Notes: a model not told the origin generated them from the sequence alone. A stretch of DNA of 64,000 bases from Levilinea saccharolytica (GCF_001306035.1 NZ_LGCM01000038.1:62001-126000); one strand, 5' to 3'. Positions 52,776 through 61,875 are shown, counted from the first letter of the stretch. Numbers and translations: made by a program.

Positions 52776-53687
52776 TTGGACGCGACCCCGCAGGTTCCAA
52801 CCTCCCAGGAACGGGCTGCCGCAGCCGTTTCGCACCTGGCTGTCCTTTTCACGGGGCCAGGCCTGCTGGCGCCGCTGTTGGTGTGGAACGGCATGCGGGG
52901 AAAGTCGCGTTTTGCCAGTTTTCAGGCGCTGCAAGCTCTGGGCTTTCAGACCCTTCAGGGGCTGGTGACGGCCCTGGTGCTGCTGGTTTTTGTAGCGGTC
53001 GGCGGGGTATGGTTCGCCGTGATCACCCTGACCGCGCCGGAGCAAATTTCCACCACCGGCCTGTACGCCCTGGGGATCCCGTTGGGGCTGGCGGGCGTGC
53101 TGATGTTGGCCTACACGCTGCTGGGGGTGGCGGCCGGGGCGGCCTGCGCCCTGGGCAAGGAATTTCGTTACCCCTGGCTGGGGGCGCGCCTGACGGCGTT
53201 TTTGCGCCCGGCCGAGGGCTGGGATGAGGATCATGAAGACCGCTGGGTGGCGGCCAACGCTCACCTGAGCGTGATGGTTCCCTTTTACGGCCTGCTGGTG
53301 CCGCTGCTGGCCTGGGCCTTTCAGAAAGAGCGGCGCTGGCTGCGCTTTCACGCCCTGCAGGCCCTGATCTATCAACTGGCGGGTCTGGTGATTTCGGCGG
53401 CGCTGCTGGCGGCGCAGATCGCGGCGGTGGCGTTTCCACTGCTGCTGATTTTGCCCGAAAGCGGTGTGCTCAGCGACCTGTCCGCGGCAACCTACCGAAT
53501 GGCGCTGATCCCCTTTTTCATCGTGGTGGGATTGGTAGCCCTGGCCATTCTGGTGTATCCCATTTACGGCACGCTGCCGCTGGTGGCAGCCTACCGGCTG
53601 GTGCGGGGGGGTGATTATCATTACCCCTGGATTGGCAAACGCATTCATGCACGCATTCTTTCGTCTGACCCAAATTCGGATGAGTGA
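52776..53687 (+). CDS. membrane protein with two DUF4870-like (Tic20-type) units
   Basis: 303 residues, about eight membrane segments in two similar halves. The first half reads AVSHLAVLFTGPGLLAPLLVWNGMRGKSRFASFQALQALGFQ; the second reads NAHLSVMVPFYGLLVPLLAWAFQKERRWLRFHALQALIYQ. Both match the FHAxQAL-type DUF4870 signature. It starts with TTG at 52776, 8 bp after gatA, and lies 9 bp before gatB, so it is inside the gat operon. Function unknown; no obvious tie to translation. Confidence 0.75.
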   Translation: MDATPQVPTSQERAAAAVSHLAVLFTGPGLLAPLLVWNGMRGKSRFASFQALQALGFQTLQGLVTALVLLVFVAVGGVWFAVITLTAPEQISTTGLYALGIPLGLAGVLMLAYTLLGVAAGAACALGKEFRYPWLGARLTAFLRPAEGWDEDHEDRWVAANAHLSVMVPFYGLLVPLLAWAFQKERRWLRFHALQALIYQLAGLVISAALLAAQIAAVAFPLLLILPESGVLSDLSAATYRMALIPFFIVVGLVALAILVYPIYGTLPLVAAYRLVRGGDYHYPWIGKRIHARILSSDPNSDE

Positions 53688-53696
53688 GGACTTTCT

Positions 53697-55136
53697 ATGA
53701 CCGATTATGAAATCGTCATTGGGCTGGAGACCCACATCCAGCTGAACACCACCACCAAGATCTTCTGCTCGTGCAAGGCGGATTCGTGGTTTGACCCGCC
53801 CAACACCAATATCTGCCCGGTGTGCACCGGCCTGCCGGGGGTGCTGCCGGTTTTGAACCAGGCGGTGGTGGAAAAAGGCATGCTTTTGGCGGCGGCCATG
53901 CACGCTGAGATTCAGCCGGTGTCGTATTTTGACCGCAAGAATTATTTCTACCCCGATCTGCCCAAAGGCTTCCAAATTTCGCAGTACGACCGTTCCTTGG
54001 CGCGCGGGGGTTATTTAGACCTGCCCATGCCGTCGGGTTATGTCCGCCGCGTCAGCATCCACAAGCTGCACATGGAAGAGGACGCGGGCAAGACCAAAAA
54101 CGCCGGACGCGAACGGCTGATTGACTTTAACCGCTGCGGCGTGCCGCTGGTGGAAATGGTCACCGGCCCGGATTTGCGCTCGGCGGATGAGGCCGCCCAA
54201 TACCTGATCCGCCTGCGCCAACTGCTGCGCTGGATCGGCGTTTCGGAAGCGGACATGGAAAAAGGCCACCTGCGCTGCGACGCCAACGTCTCCATTCGTC
54301 CCCGGGGTGCGGACTACCTGAACCCAAAAACCGAGATCAAGAACGTCAACTCGATTGAGGCCGTGCGCGACGCTATTGAGCACGAAGCTGCCCGCCAGAT
54401 TCGTGAGGTGGAGGCGGGCAACCGCATTGAAGCCTGGACGCTGGAATGGGATGAGGATGCGGGTGTGCTGCGCAAGATGCGCTCCAAAGAGACCGAGGCG
54501 GATTACCGCTATTTCCGCGAACCGGATTTGCTTTCACTGCCGATCACAGACGAATGGAAAGAGCGCGTGCTGGCTGGCCTGCCGGAACTGCCGCTGGAAC
54601 GGCGCGCCCGCTTTATGCAGGCCTACGGTCTGCCGGAGTACGACGCGGATATTTTAACCGGTGAGCGCAACCTGTCGGATTACTTTGAGGCGGCGGTTCA
54701 GGCCTACGGCGGCGACCCCAAGCGCGTTTCCAACTGGCTGATGAACGACCTGCTGCGCATGCTCAACGACACCGGCCGCACCGCCGATCAGCTGAAGGTC
54801 ACGCCGCAGTACCTGGCGGAAATCCTCAAGTTGGTGGACGCCAACACGGTCAACACCTCCACCGGCAAAGCCCTGCTGGCGAAGGTGGACCAAAGCGGCA
54901 AAGCCCCGCGTGCGATTGTGGAAGAAGAGGGCCTGGCCCAGGTCAGCGATGACAGCGCCATCCGCGCGGTGGTGCAGGAAGTGCTGAATGAAAGCCCCAA
55001 AGAGGTAGAAAGTTACCGCGCCGGCAAAGTGACCCTGATGGGTTGGTTTGTGGGGCAGGTGATGAAGAAGATGCGCGGCAAGGCCGATCCCAGCCTGGCG
55101 CGCGGCATTTTGGAAGAACTGCTGGGCGGCGGATAG
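53697..55136 (+). CDS. gatB: aspartyl/glutamyl-tRNA amidotransferase subunit B
   Basis: 479-residue kinase-like subunit that activates tRNA-bound Glu/Asp. It has the N-terminal GLETHIQLNTTTKIFCSC with CPVCTGLPGVLPVLN (zinc-binding Cys), the DRKNYFYPDLPKGFQISQYD motif, and a C-terminal YqeY-like domain. Length is standard. Presence of GatCAB implies that Gln-tRNA is made from Glu-tRNA in this organism. Confidence 0.95.
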   Translation: MTDYEIVIGLETHIQLNTTTKIFCSCKADSWFDPPNTNICPVCTGLPGVLPVLNQAVVEKGMLLAAAMHAEIQPVSYFDRKNYFYPDLPKGFQISQYDRSLARGGYLDLPMPSGYVRRVSIHKLHMEEDAGKTKNAGRERLIDFNRCGVPLVEMVTGPDLRSADEAAQYLIRLRQLLRWIGVSEADMEKGHLRCDANVSIRPRGADYLNPKTEIKNVNSIEAVRDAIEHEAARQIREVEAGNRIEAWTLEWDEDAGVLRKMRSKETEADYRYFREPDLLSLPITDEWKERVLAGLPELPLERRARFMQAYGLPEYDADILTGERNLSDYFEAAVQAYGGDPKRVSNWLMNDLLRMLNDTGRTADQLKVTPQYLAEILKLVDANTVNTSTGKALLAKVDQSGKAPRAIVEEEGLAQVSDDSAIRAVVQEVLNESPKEVESYRAGKVTLMGWFVGQVMKKMRGKADPSLARGILEELLGGG

Positions 55137-55146
55137 CTCCCCCTGT

Positions 55147-55731
55147 ATGGCCTTGTTTGACCCTTTCCCTCCGCTGGGTTCCGCCGCTGAACGGCAGATT
55201 TCGGCGGAGGGTTTTGTTTTGCCCCCGGGCTACCATCTGCGACCGGCCCAGGCTGCGGATGCAGGCGCCATTCGCCGCCTGGTGTGGCGGTCGCGGATTA
55301 ACCCGCTGGGGCTGGATTGGCGCCGCTTTTGGCTGGTGACTTATGAAGAGCGTCTGGCCGCGATGGGACAGGTGAAGCCTCACGCCGGCGGCCTGCGCGA
55401 GCTAGCTTCCATCGCCACCGAGCCGGCTCACCGCGGCAAGGGGCTGGCCAGGGGGTTGATTTTGACCCTGATGGCGCAGCACGCACCGCCGCTGTATTTG
55501 ACCTGCCGGGCGGAACTGCGCGCCTTTTACCGGCCGTTTGGGTTTGCGGAGCTGGACCCGGAGGAAATGCCGCCCTATTACCGCCGCCTGTGGGGGCTGG
55601 CGCGGCTGCTGCGTCCCGCGGGGCGCGCGGGGGGCATGGCGGTGATGTGCTGGTTGGGCGTGCCCGCAAATAAAACGCCCGCTGCTGCGGGCGAGGACGG
55701 GCCAGAACCGGGGGGATTTAGACGGCGGTGA
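55147..55731 (+). CDS. GNAT-family N-acetyltransferase
   Basis: 194 residues. The acetyl-CoA motif A is IATEPAHRGKGLARGLI; the start LRPAQAADAGAIRRLVW is typical. Substrate unknown. It is 10 bp after gatB. Its last about 20 codons overlap a terminator of the opposite-strand map gene, and its end overlaps map by 14 bp, so the C-terminal tail may be variable. Confidence 0.8.
   Translation: MALFDPFPPLGSAAERQISAEGFVLPPGYHLRPAQAADAGAIRRLVWRSRINPLGLDWRRFWLVTYEERLAAMGQVKPHAGGLRELASIATEPAHRGKGLARGLILTLMAQHAPPLYLTCRAELRAFYRPFGFAELDPEEMPPYYRRLWGLARLLRPAGRAGGMAVMCWLGVPANKTPAAAGEDGPEPGGFRRR
55668..55693 (-). terminator. rho-independent terminator of map, inside the GNAT gene
   Basis: On the - strand a 7-bp stem CGCCCGC / GCGGGCG with a 4-nt loop is followed by TTTTATTT, 25 bp past the map stop codon. 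Confidence 0.7.
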
Positions 55732-56464
55732 TCACCAGCGCCGGGCCGGATTGGATCACCAGGGTGTGTTCATATTGAGCAGGCAGCCGCCGGTCGGCGG
55801 TGCGCAAAGTCCATCCGTCGGGCTCTTCCACAATTTTTCCCGTTCCCAGAGTCATAAAGGGTTCAATCGCTACCACCTGGCCTTCGTGTAAAACACGCTT
55901 GTCATGGGGGTTGTAAAAGTTGTGGATGGCTTCCGGCTCTTCGTGCAGGCTGCGCCCCACGCCGTGGCCGGTGAGCACGCGGATGGGCCGCAGGCCGCTG
56001 CGGCGGGCCTCTTCTTCCACAATGCGCCCCACCGTGTTCAGCGGCATGCCCGCGCGCAGGGTGTCGATCACCCGCCACAGGGCGGTGTACACAGCGTCGC
56101 ACAGCTTTTGGGTGGGTTCGGCCACCGGCGGCACGGCCACGCTGGCGCCGGTATCGGCAAAATACCCGTCCAACTCGGCGGATACGTCAATATTGACGAT
56201 ATCCCCTGCATGGATAACGCGCGGCCCAGGGATGCCGTGGGCGGCCTCTTCGTTGACGCTGATGCAGGTGGCACCGGGGAACTGGTACACCAGGCGCGGG
56301 GCGGAGCGCGCCCCGTGGGCTTGCAGGGTTCGCAGCCCCAGCGCGTCCAGCTCGGCGGTGGTGATGCCGGGGCGCACCGCCCGCGACATGGTTTTGAGGG
56401 TCAGACCGACAATCTGGCCGATGCGCTGGAGTTTTTCCAATTCTTCGGGGCCGTCAACGGTCAT
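55718..56464 (-). CDS. map: methionine aminopeptidase, type I
   Basis: 248 residues, removes N-terminal Met from new proteins. Metal ligands are in NIDVSAELDGYFADTGASV (two Asp), LTGHGVGRSLHEEP (His), VVAIEPFMTLG (Glu) and LPAQYEHTLVI (Glu). Substrate His is in AAHGIPG. It overlaps the HIT gene by 11 bp, so it is the second gene of that unit. Confidence 0.93.
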   Translation of the reverse strand: MTVDGPEELEKLQRIGQIVGLTLKTMSRAVRPGITTAELDALGLRTLQAHGARSAPRLVYQFPGATCISVNEEAAHGIPGPRVIHAGDIVNIDVSAELDGYFADTGASVAVPPVAEPTQKLCDAVYTALWRVIDTLRAGMPLNTVGRIVEEEARRSGLRPIRVLTGHGVGRSLHEEPEAIHNFYNPHDKRVLHEGQVVAIEPFMTLGTGKIVEEPDGWTLRTADRRLPAQYEHTLVIQSGPALVITAV

Positions 56465-56987
56465 GAGGGGCCTTCAGGGGAGGTTGAGGAAGGGGTTCCA
56501 GGGGTGAACGCCAGGCGGCGCGCAGCCTTTGGTAGGTGTCTTCCAGGCTTTCCGGCAGCACGCGCGCATCCCCGACGGCGGTCATGAAATTGGTGTCGCC
56601 TTCCCAGCGCGGCACGACATGGAAATGGATGTGCCCCACCACGCCCGCGCCCGCAGCAGCCCCCAGGTTCAGGCCCAGGTTCAGCCCGTCGGGGTGGTAG
56701 ACCTGACGTAAGACGTGTTCTGCCCACTGCAGCAGGGCCATCAGCTCGGCGCTGGTGGCGGCGTCTATGCGGGTGAGAGAGGCTTCGTGCGCGTTGGGAA
56801 CCACCATCAGGTGGCCGCTGGTGTAGGGGTAGCGGTTGAGGATCACAAAGGCTTTTTTACCGCGAAAAACAACCAGGTTCAAGGCGTCGTTGGAGGGATC
56901 TTCCAGCGCGTGACAAAAGATGCACTCGGGAGAGCGCTCATGCGATAAGATGTATTTCATTCGCCAGGGCGACCAAATCTGCTTCAT
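56454..56987 (-). CDS. HIT-family nucleotide hydrolase/phosphorylase
   Basis: 177 residues. The histidine triad is GHIHFHVVPRW, with CIFCHALEDP near the N-terminus and RYPYTSGHLMVVPNAHEASL before. It resembles Ap4A phosphorylase/FHIT-like enzymes with the CxxC. The ATG at 56987 (KQIWSPWRMKYI) fits the family start; ATG at 56996 is also possible. Co-transcribed with map. Confidence 0.87.
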   Translation of the reverse strand: MKQIWSPWRMKYILSHERSPECIFCHALEDPSNDALNLVVFRGKKAFVILNRYPYTSGHLMVVPNAHEASLTRIDAATSAELMALLQWAEHVLRQVYHPDGLNLGLNLGAAAGAGVVGHIHFHVVPRWEGDTNFMTAVGDARVLPESLEDTYQRLRAAWRSPLEPLPQPPLKAPHDR

Positions 56988-57156
56988 AGGCACCATCCTG
57001 TGGATTCCCCCTGCAAACACAAGCGGCTTGTCAGGGTTGGAGGTCTGAAGACTGGCGGAGTTGTCAGCCGCGCTGCGTCAGCGAGCTTTAAAGGCACAGC
57101 GTTGCTGTATTGTAACGCAAAAGCAGCCCTGCGGTTCTAAATCACGAGGGGGTTTT

Positions 57157-57185
57157 TTGCCCCTGAACCGCCGATGGTCTATAAT
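57157..57185 (+). promoter_or_regulatory. promoter placing the transcription start at the start codon
   Basis: TTGCCC (57157-57162), 17-bp spacer, TATAAT (57180-57185). The ATG at 57192 lies 6 nt further on. An inverted repeat (GCGGTTC 57131-57137 / GAACCGC 57165-57171) encloses the -35. Confidence 0.6.
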
Positions 57186-57191
57186 GAAATC

Positions 57192-57911
57192 ATGACCCGC
57201 GACTGGTATTCGCATTTGATGGTGCTGGAAAATGATGTGCGCGTAGACCAGGCGGCTGCCCCTGGCGAAGCTGAAATCGGCTACCAGCCGGGCAGGCTGC
57301 CTGTGCTGCTTTCGGCGCCGCACGCCGCACGCCACATCCGCGCAGGGCAGCTCAAACACGGCGAGCCAATGACGGCGGGGCTGGCGCGTTGGGTGGCCGA
57401 AGAAACCGGCGCGCATGTGCTCTATTTGCGCCGGCGTACCAACGGGGATCCCAACTCGGATTTTTACTCCCCCTACAAGCAGGCGCTGCGCGCGGCGCAT
57501 ACCCAGACACCGTTTTGCTTCATGGTGGATGTGCACGGCGCATCCGACCGCCACAACTTTGGGCTGGCGCTGGGCTCGATGGGCGGACAAAGCTGCGCAA
57601 GGCTGCTGCCGGAGATCCTGGCGGCGCTGGCAGAGCAGGGGTTTTCACCGCGGGGCCGCGGGCTGCTGCGGGTGGATTTGGACGAGAAATTCAAAGGGCT
57701 GGGTTCCCCTGTGCGCGAAACGCTGACCCGTTTTGCCTGGCATGAACTGCATTTGCCGTGCTTGCAGGTGGAAATTCACGCCCAACTGCGGGACGTTCAG
57801 GCGCAAAGCGAATTAAAAAGAACCGCCGCCGCGCTGCGTGCCCTGGTCTTAGCGGCGGCTGCGGCGGCGGCAGATTGCTGCTCAAAATCTCACGGAACGA
57901 CTTTGAAGTGA
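57192..57911 (+). CDS. N-formylglutamate amidohydrolase-like protein
   Basis: 239 residues. PVLLSAPHAARHIRAG, FMVDVHGASDRHNFGLALG and a late LQVEIHAQLR match the FGase-like family of zinc hydrolases. Acts on a formyl or acyl amino acid or related amide. No ribosome site precedes the ATG at 57192, which fits a leaderless message. An earlier in-frame start at 57174 is unlikely, as it lies in the promoter. The C-terminus has an Ala run and overlaps the convergent lipoprotein gene by 22 bp. Confidence 0.78.
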   Translation: MTRDWYSHLMVLENDVRVDQAAAPGEAEIGYQPGRLPVLLSAPHAARHIRAGQLKHGEPMTAGLARWVAEETGAHVLYLRRRTNGDPNSDFYSPYKQALRAAHTQTPFCFMVDVHGASDRHNFGLALGSMGGQSCARLLPEILAALAEQGFSPRGRGLLRVDLDEKFKGLGSPVRETLTRFAWHELHLPCLQVEIHAQLRDVQAQSELKRTAAALRALVLAAAAAAADCCSKSHGTTLK

Positions 57912-58948
57912 TTGGTGAGGGCGTAGGTCATGTAATTTTCCCACAGCGGCACTACCTGTGACTGGCGGTAGTCGTGCGTGGAGAAAGTTTGGAAGACCAC
58001 GCGCCCGCCCAGGCAGGTGGCGATGACGCCGTGGGTGGATTTTTCTTTGGGGTGCAGCCCGGCCAGCAGTTTTGCGTCGCCGCCCGGCCCAATTTTCATC
58101 AAATCTCCGGCGTCGCCCATCCAATAGATATTGGGGGTGTAAAGGGGGGCGACCACGTTGGGCGATGAGAAGAGCTCATGCTGCGGGTCCAGCCAATAGA
58201 GCGAGTAATCCAGATCATTGTATTTGTTGGGGTCGCGCGCCCAATCGCGGAACAAATCCACCCCGCATTTGCCCAGCAGGGAGGAGATGCGCCCGTTGGC
58301 GATTTGGTCCAGATACCAGACTTCAGCCACCAGGGCCACATCGTTATTGACCTGATCGGTGAGCACATCCCAAAATTCACCGCGCACGCCCTGGCGAGCT
58401 TCGGCGGAGACCACAATCAGATCCCACTTGACGGGTGAGTTGAGGGCCTGCATGAAGTTGCCGACCGCATCGCCCACGTTCATGACCTTGCCGCCGGAAA
58501 AGCCCATGTTATCCACCGCACGGCTGACGTAAGGCAGCAAGGCGGGGTAGCCTTTGATGTCCTCAAAAACGAGCACATTGGCGGCTTTGATTTTGGCCTT
58601 CATATCCACTGCGGTGGGCGCGGGCGGCTCGGTGGGCTGCTCGGGCGGGGCGGTGTAGGTGGGGTAGGGGGTGTAGGTGGCCTGTTCTGCAGGGGCGCTG
58701 GTGGGCGCAGCCGCGGGCGGGGCCGGGGGTGGTTCGGTGGGCTGGTTGGCCGCCTGGGTGATCTGCACCGATAGAGCCGTCTGTTCAAATTCCAGGGCCA
58801 TTTTGGTGCTTTCCAATTGCAATGCGCCGCGGGTGGCTTCCAGGTCAGTACCGCCGCCGGTGCTGCTGCCAGGCATGTTGCAGGCCAGCATCACCGCGAG
58901 GATGATCAGCAAAGCCGCCCATCGTTTGACTGCCATTTGCTTTTGCAT
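57890..58948 (-). CDS. lipoprotein of unknown function
   Basis: 352 residues. Lipobox VMLAC (Cys23), then a short helical stretch and a Pro/Thr/Ala-rich linker (65-112). The C-terminal domain (115-352) reads as an alpha/beta fold (VLVFEDIKGY, WDLIVVSAEARQGVRGEFWDVL, VALVAEVWYLD and GRVVFQTFSTHDY), perhaps of glutamine-amidotransferase-like shape. GGGAGGG lies 4 nt before the ATG. A TATAAT (complement of 59071-59076) may be its -10. Confidence 0.7.
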   Translation of the reverse strand: MQKQMAVKRWAALLIILAVMLACNMPGSSTGGGTDLEATRGALQLESTKMALEFEQTALSVQITQAANQPTEPPPAPPAAAPTSAPAEQATYTPYPTYTAPPEQPTEPPAPTAVDMKAKIKAANVLVFEDIKGYPALLPYVSRAVDNMGFSGGKVMNVGDAVGNFMQALNSPVKWDLIVVSAEARQGVRGEFWDVLTDQVNNDVALVAEVWYLDQIANGRISSLLGKCGVDLFRDWARDPNKYNDLDYSLYWLDPQHELFSSPNVVAPLYTPNIYWMGDAGDLMKIGPGGDAKLLAGLHPKEKSTHGVIATCLGGRVVFQTFSTHDYRQSQVVPLWENYMTYALTNHFKVVP

Positions 58949-59148
58949 ATTACCCTCCCTGCTTTGAAAAAAGGTATAGATGAGTCGAATAACTTGCCGT
59001 TCTCCGGCGAAATACCCCCATTATTTTTGACTCAAGCGGTAACTGCTGAAGAAAATGAGAATCTATTAATATTATACATCGCCCCTCTCAATTTCAATGG
59101 TGTGGTTTTGCAATGCTTCTGAATGTATCAGCTTTGTCGAAGGTTCTC

Positions 59149-59177
59149 TTGGGTTTAGGCTGCCAGGCCGGTATAAT
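59149..59177 (+). promoter_or_regulatory. promoter of the PPOX gene
   Basis: TTGGGT (59149-59154), 17-bp spacer, TATAAT (59172-59177), the same form as the promoter at 39241-39269. Confidence 0.6.
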
Positions 59178-59204
59178 AAAAACAAAACTCACGGAGGCAG
59201 TATT

Positions 59205-59576
59205 ATGACGGATCTCAGCTCGTTTCGCGGACAGCCTTATCTCAATTTAGAAACCTACAAGCGCAGCGGGCAGGCCATGCCCACGCCGGTGTGGTTTGTG
59301 GAGGATGAAAACCGCCTGTATGTGCGCACAGCAGCCTATTCGGGCAAGGTCAAGCGCGTGCGCAACAACCCGCAGGTGCGGGTGGCGCCTTGCGATGCGC
59401 GCGGCGAGCTGCTGGGCGAATGGAGCGCAGGGCAGGCGCATGTGGTTTCGCCAGAGAAAAGCGCAGCGGTGAACCAACTCCTGCTGAGGAAATACGGCTT
59501 GCGCAAGCGCTTCTTTGACCTGATGAACACCCTGCGCCGCACACCCTGGGCGGTGATTGAAATTGAACTAAACTGA
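59205..59576 (+). CDS. PPOX-class FMN/F420-binding protein
   Basis: 123-residue split-barrel protein: QAMPTPVWFVEDENRLYVRTAAYSGKVKRVRNNPQVRVAPC is the cofactor-binding half. Family members use FMN or F420 for redox of bilins or other substrates; the pattern resembles the Rv2061/Rv2074-like F420 group. The ATG at 59205 has GGAGG 7 nt before it; an upstream in-frame start at 59097 lies before the promoter. Confidence 0.82.
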   Translation: MTDLSSFRGQPYLNLETYKRSGQAMPTPVWFVEDENRLYVRTAAYSGKVKRVRNNPQVRVAPCDARGELLGEWSAGQAHVVSPEKSAAVNQLLLRKYGLRKRFFDLMNTLRRTPWAVIEIELN

Positions 59577-59713
59577 CCGGTCTGAAGGATAAGGGGCAGG
59601 CTCCGGGCGGCGGTTCCTTGCAAAAAATTGGTGTGAATATGTTAAAATGAATCCAGGGTGTCCAGAATTTTGTGACGCCCATTCGCGCCTTTGGGTTTGA
59701 GACAGGTTCCCCG

Positions 59714-60559
59714 ATGAAATCCCTTCCCCCGATTCGCCCTTCGCCAATTGCCGGCACCTGGTACAGTGCAGACCCGCGCCGCCTTCAGGCGCAGGTGGAT
59801 GAGTATCTTGCCCAAGCCGACTTACCCAAACTGGATGGGAAGGTGGTGGGCGTGATTGCACCCCACGCTGGACACCGCTATTCGGGTGCTACGGCGGGAT
59901 ATGCTTTTCGGGCAGTGCAGGGACTTTCGCCGCAGGTGGTGGTGATCCTCTCCCCCTACCACCGCTACCACCCAGGCGCAGTGCTCAGCACTGCGCACCA
60001 TGCTTACCAGACCCCTTTGGGGGATGTGTGGGTGCAGGAGGGTCTCTTGCAGACTCTTCAGCAGGAACTGGCCGCGGACGGTCTGGAGATCACGCGCATT
60101 GCGCACGACGGCGAACACGCGCTGGAAATTGAGCTGCCTTTTTTGCAGCGCGCCCTGGCCGGGCCGTTTGAACTGCTGCCGCTGATGGTGCGCTGCCAGG
60201 ACCGGGCGGCGGCGCAGATTCTAGGAGCAGCCCTGGGCAAGGTGTTGGCTGGAAAACAGGCTTTGCTGGTGGCCAGCACCGATTTGTCCCACTTTTACCC
60301 GTTGGAGATCGCCAACGCTTTGGATCAAGAGATGCTGCGGCGCATGGCTGCCTTTTCGCCTGAGGCGGTGCTGGAGGCCGAAGAAACCGGCACAGGCTTT
60401 GCCTGCGGGGCCTATGCGGCGGCGGCGGCCATGTGGGCGGCGCGGGCGTTGGGCGCCCAGCGGGTGCAGGTGCTGCATCACAGCACCTCCGCCGAACAAA
60501 CCGGCGACGCCAGCTCTGTGGTGGGGTACGGCGCGGCGGTAATCCTGCAACCTTCATGA
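59714..60559 (+). CDS. MEMO1-family protein (AmmeMemoRadiSam protein B)
   Basis: 281 residues. Typical Memo features: SPIAGTWYSADPRRLQAQVDEYL, VVGVIAPHAGHRYSGATAGYAF, VVILSPYHRYH, LLVASTDLSHFYP, and ETGTGFACGAY. A non-haem metal site is expected. In many bacteria it sits with AmmeMemoRadiSam proteins A and S; neither is in this window. The ATG at 59714 is preferred; it is overlapped by the next gene at its stop. Confidence 0.87.
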   Translation: MKSLPPIRPSPIAGTWYSADPRRLQAQVDEYLAQADLPKLDGKVVGVIAPHAGHRYSGATAGYAFRAVQGLSPQVVVILSPYHRYHPGAVLSTAHHAYQTPLGDVWVQEGLLQTLQQELAADGLEITRIAHDGEHALEIELPFLQRALAGPFELLPLMVRCQDRAAAQILGAALGKVLAGKQALLVASTDLSHFYPLEIANALDQEMLRRMAAFSPEAVLEAEETGTGFACGAYAAAAAMWAARALGAQRVQVLHHSTSAEQTGDASSVVGYGAAVILQPS

Positions 60560-61875
60560 CCCTCGTCAATTTTCTGCTCATTCTGATCCTGATCGCCCTC
60601 AACGGTTTCTTCGTCTCCGTTGAATTTGCGGCTGTTGCCAGCCGCCGCGCGCGTCTGGATCTGCTGCCCCAATCTAACAGCCGCGCCGCACAGATGGTGC
60701 GGGCCTGGCTGGATGAGCGCACCGCTCGCGACCGTTTGATCGCCGCGGCGCAGTTGGGCATCACGGTGGTCAGCCTGGCGTTGGGCGCGGTGGGCGAAAA
60801 TACCTTTGCCAGTCTGCTGGAACCCCTTTTCGCTGATGCGCACATGCCCCCCTGGCTGAGCTTTTTGGAATTCATCCTGCCAGCTCTGCCTTTGACCCTT
60901 TCGCTGATCGTGGTCACGGCCCTGCACGTGGTTTTGGGCGAACAGGTTCCCAAAGTGGCGGTGCTGCGCAGCCCAGAGCGTTTTGCGGTGGCCGCGGCGC
61001 CGGTGATGTACGGATTCAGCCGGGTGTTCAAAGGCTTTATCAGTTTGTTGGATGGGGCCACCCGCCTGGTATTGGAGCTGGTGGGTCTGCCGCGGGGGGA
61101 TACGCATTCCTCTGTATATTCTCTGGAAGAATTCAAGCAAATTGTGTCCGGCCCCGACCTGCCCACCATGATTGAGCAGCCGGAGCGGGAGATGCTTTCC
61201 GCGGTGATTGATTTCGGCGCGCTGGTGGTGCGGCAGGTGAGCATTTCGCGCACAGAAATTGTGGCCGTGGAGGGGGAGGCACCCCTGGATGAGGTCATTC
61301 AAGCGGCATTGGAACACGGCCTGACCAAAATCCCGGTGTACGAAAACGATATAGACCATATCACTGGCATTGTGCATCTGCGCGATCTGGTGTTGGCCTG
61401 GCGGCGCGGTGAACCTCATAAAACCGCTCGCGATTTGGCGCGCGAAGCTTTGTTTGTTCCGGAGACCAGCTCGGTCAATGACCTGTTGGTGCAGTTCCGC
61501 GCACGGCACACGCACATCGCCATAGTGCTGGATGAGTTTGGGGGCACTTTTGGGCTGGTGACGCTGGAGGATCTGCTGGAAGAGATCATCGGCGAGATTC
61601 AAGACCCCTTCGACGCCACCCCGCCGCCCATTCAGCCCCTGGCGGACGGCACAGCCTTGATTGATGGGCGCACCTTTATCGAGGAGATCAACGAGCATTT
61701 TGCCTTGAATCTGGTGGAGGCGTTTTACGATACGATTGCGGGCTATATGCTCTCCAATTTGGGACGCATTCCGCAGGTGGGGGATGTTGTGGAAGACGCC
61801 GACAACCGCATCCGCCTGCGGGTGGAAGCGATGGACCGCCTGCGCGTGGCGCAGGTGCGGCTGGAACGGATGTGA
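60556..61875 (+). CDS. HlyC/CorC (CNNM) family protein
   Basis: 439 residues. DUF21/CNNM membrane domain (FLLILILIALNGFFVSVEFAAVASRRARLD, then about three more spans), two CBS domains (IVAVEGEAPLDEVIQAALEHG; VLDEFGGTFGLVTLEDLLEEIIGEIQD), and a CorC_HlyC tail (YMLSNLGRIPQVGDVVE). It overlaps the Memo gene by 4 bp (ATGA). Second family member in the window, and diverged from the first. Confidence 0.87.
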   Translation: MTLVNFLLILILIALNGFFVSVEFAAVASRRARLDLLPQSNSRAAQMVRAWLDERTARDRLIAAAQLGITVVSLALGAVGENTFASLLEPLFADAHMPPWLSFLEFILPALPLTLSLIVVTALHVVLGEQVPKVAVLRSPERFAVAAAPVMYGFSRVFKGFISLLDGATRLVLELVGLPRGDTHSSVYSLEEFKQIVSGPDLPTMIEQPEREMLSAVIDFGALVVRQVSISRTEIVAVEGEAPLDEVIQAALEHGLTKIPVYENDIDHITGIVHLRDLVLAWRRGEPHKTARDLAREALFVPETSSVNDLLVQFRARHTHIAIVLDEFGGTFGLVTLEDLLEEIIGEIQDPFDATPPPIQPLADGTALIDGRTFIEEINEHFALNLVEAFYDTIAGYMLSNLGRIPQVGDVVEDADNRIRLRVEAMDRLRVAQVRLERM

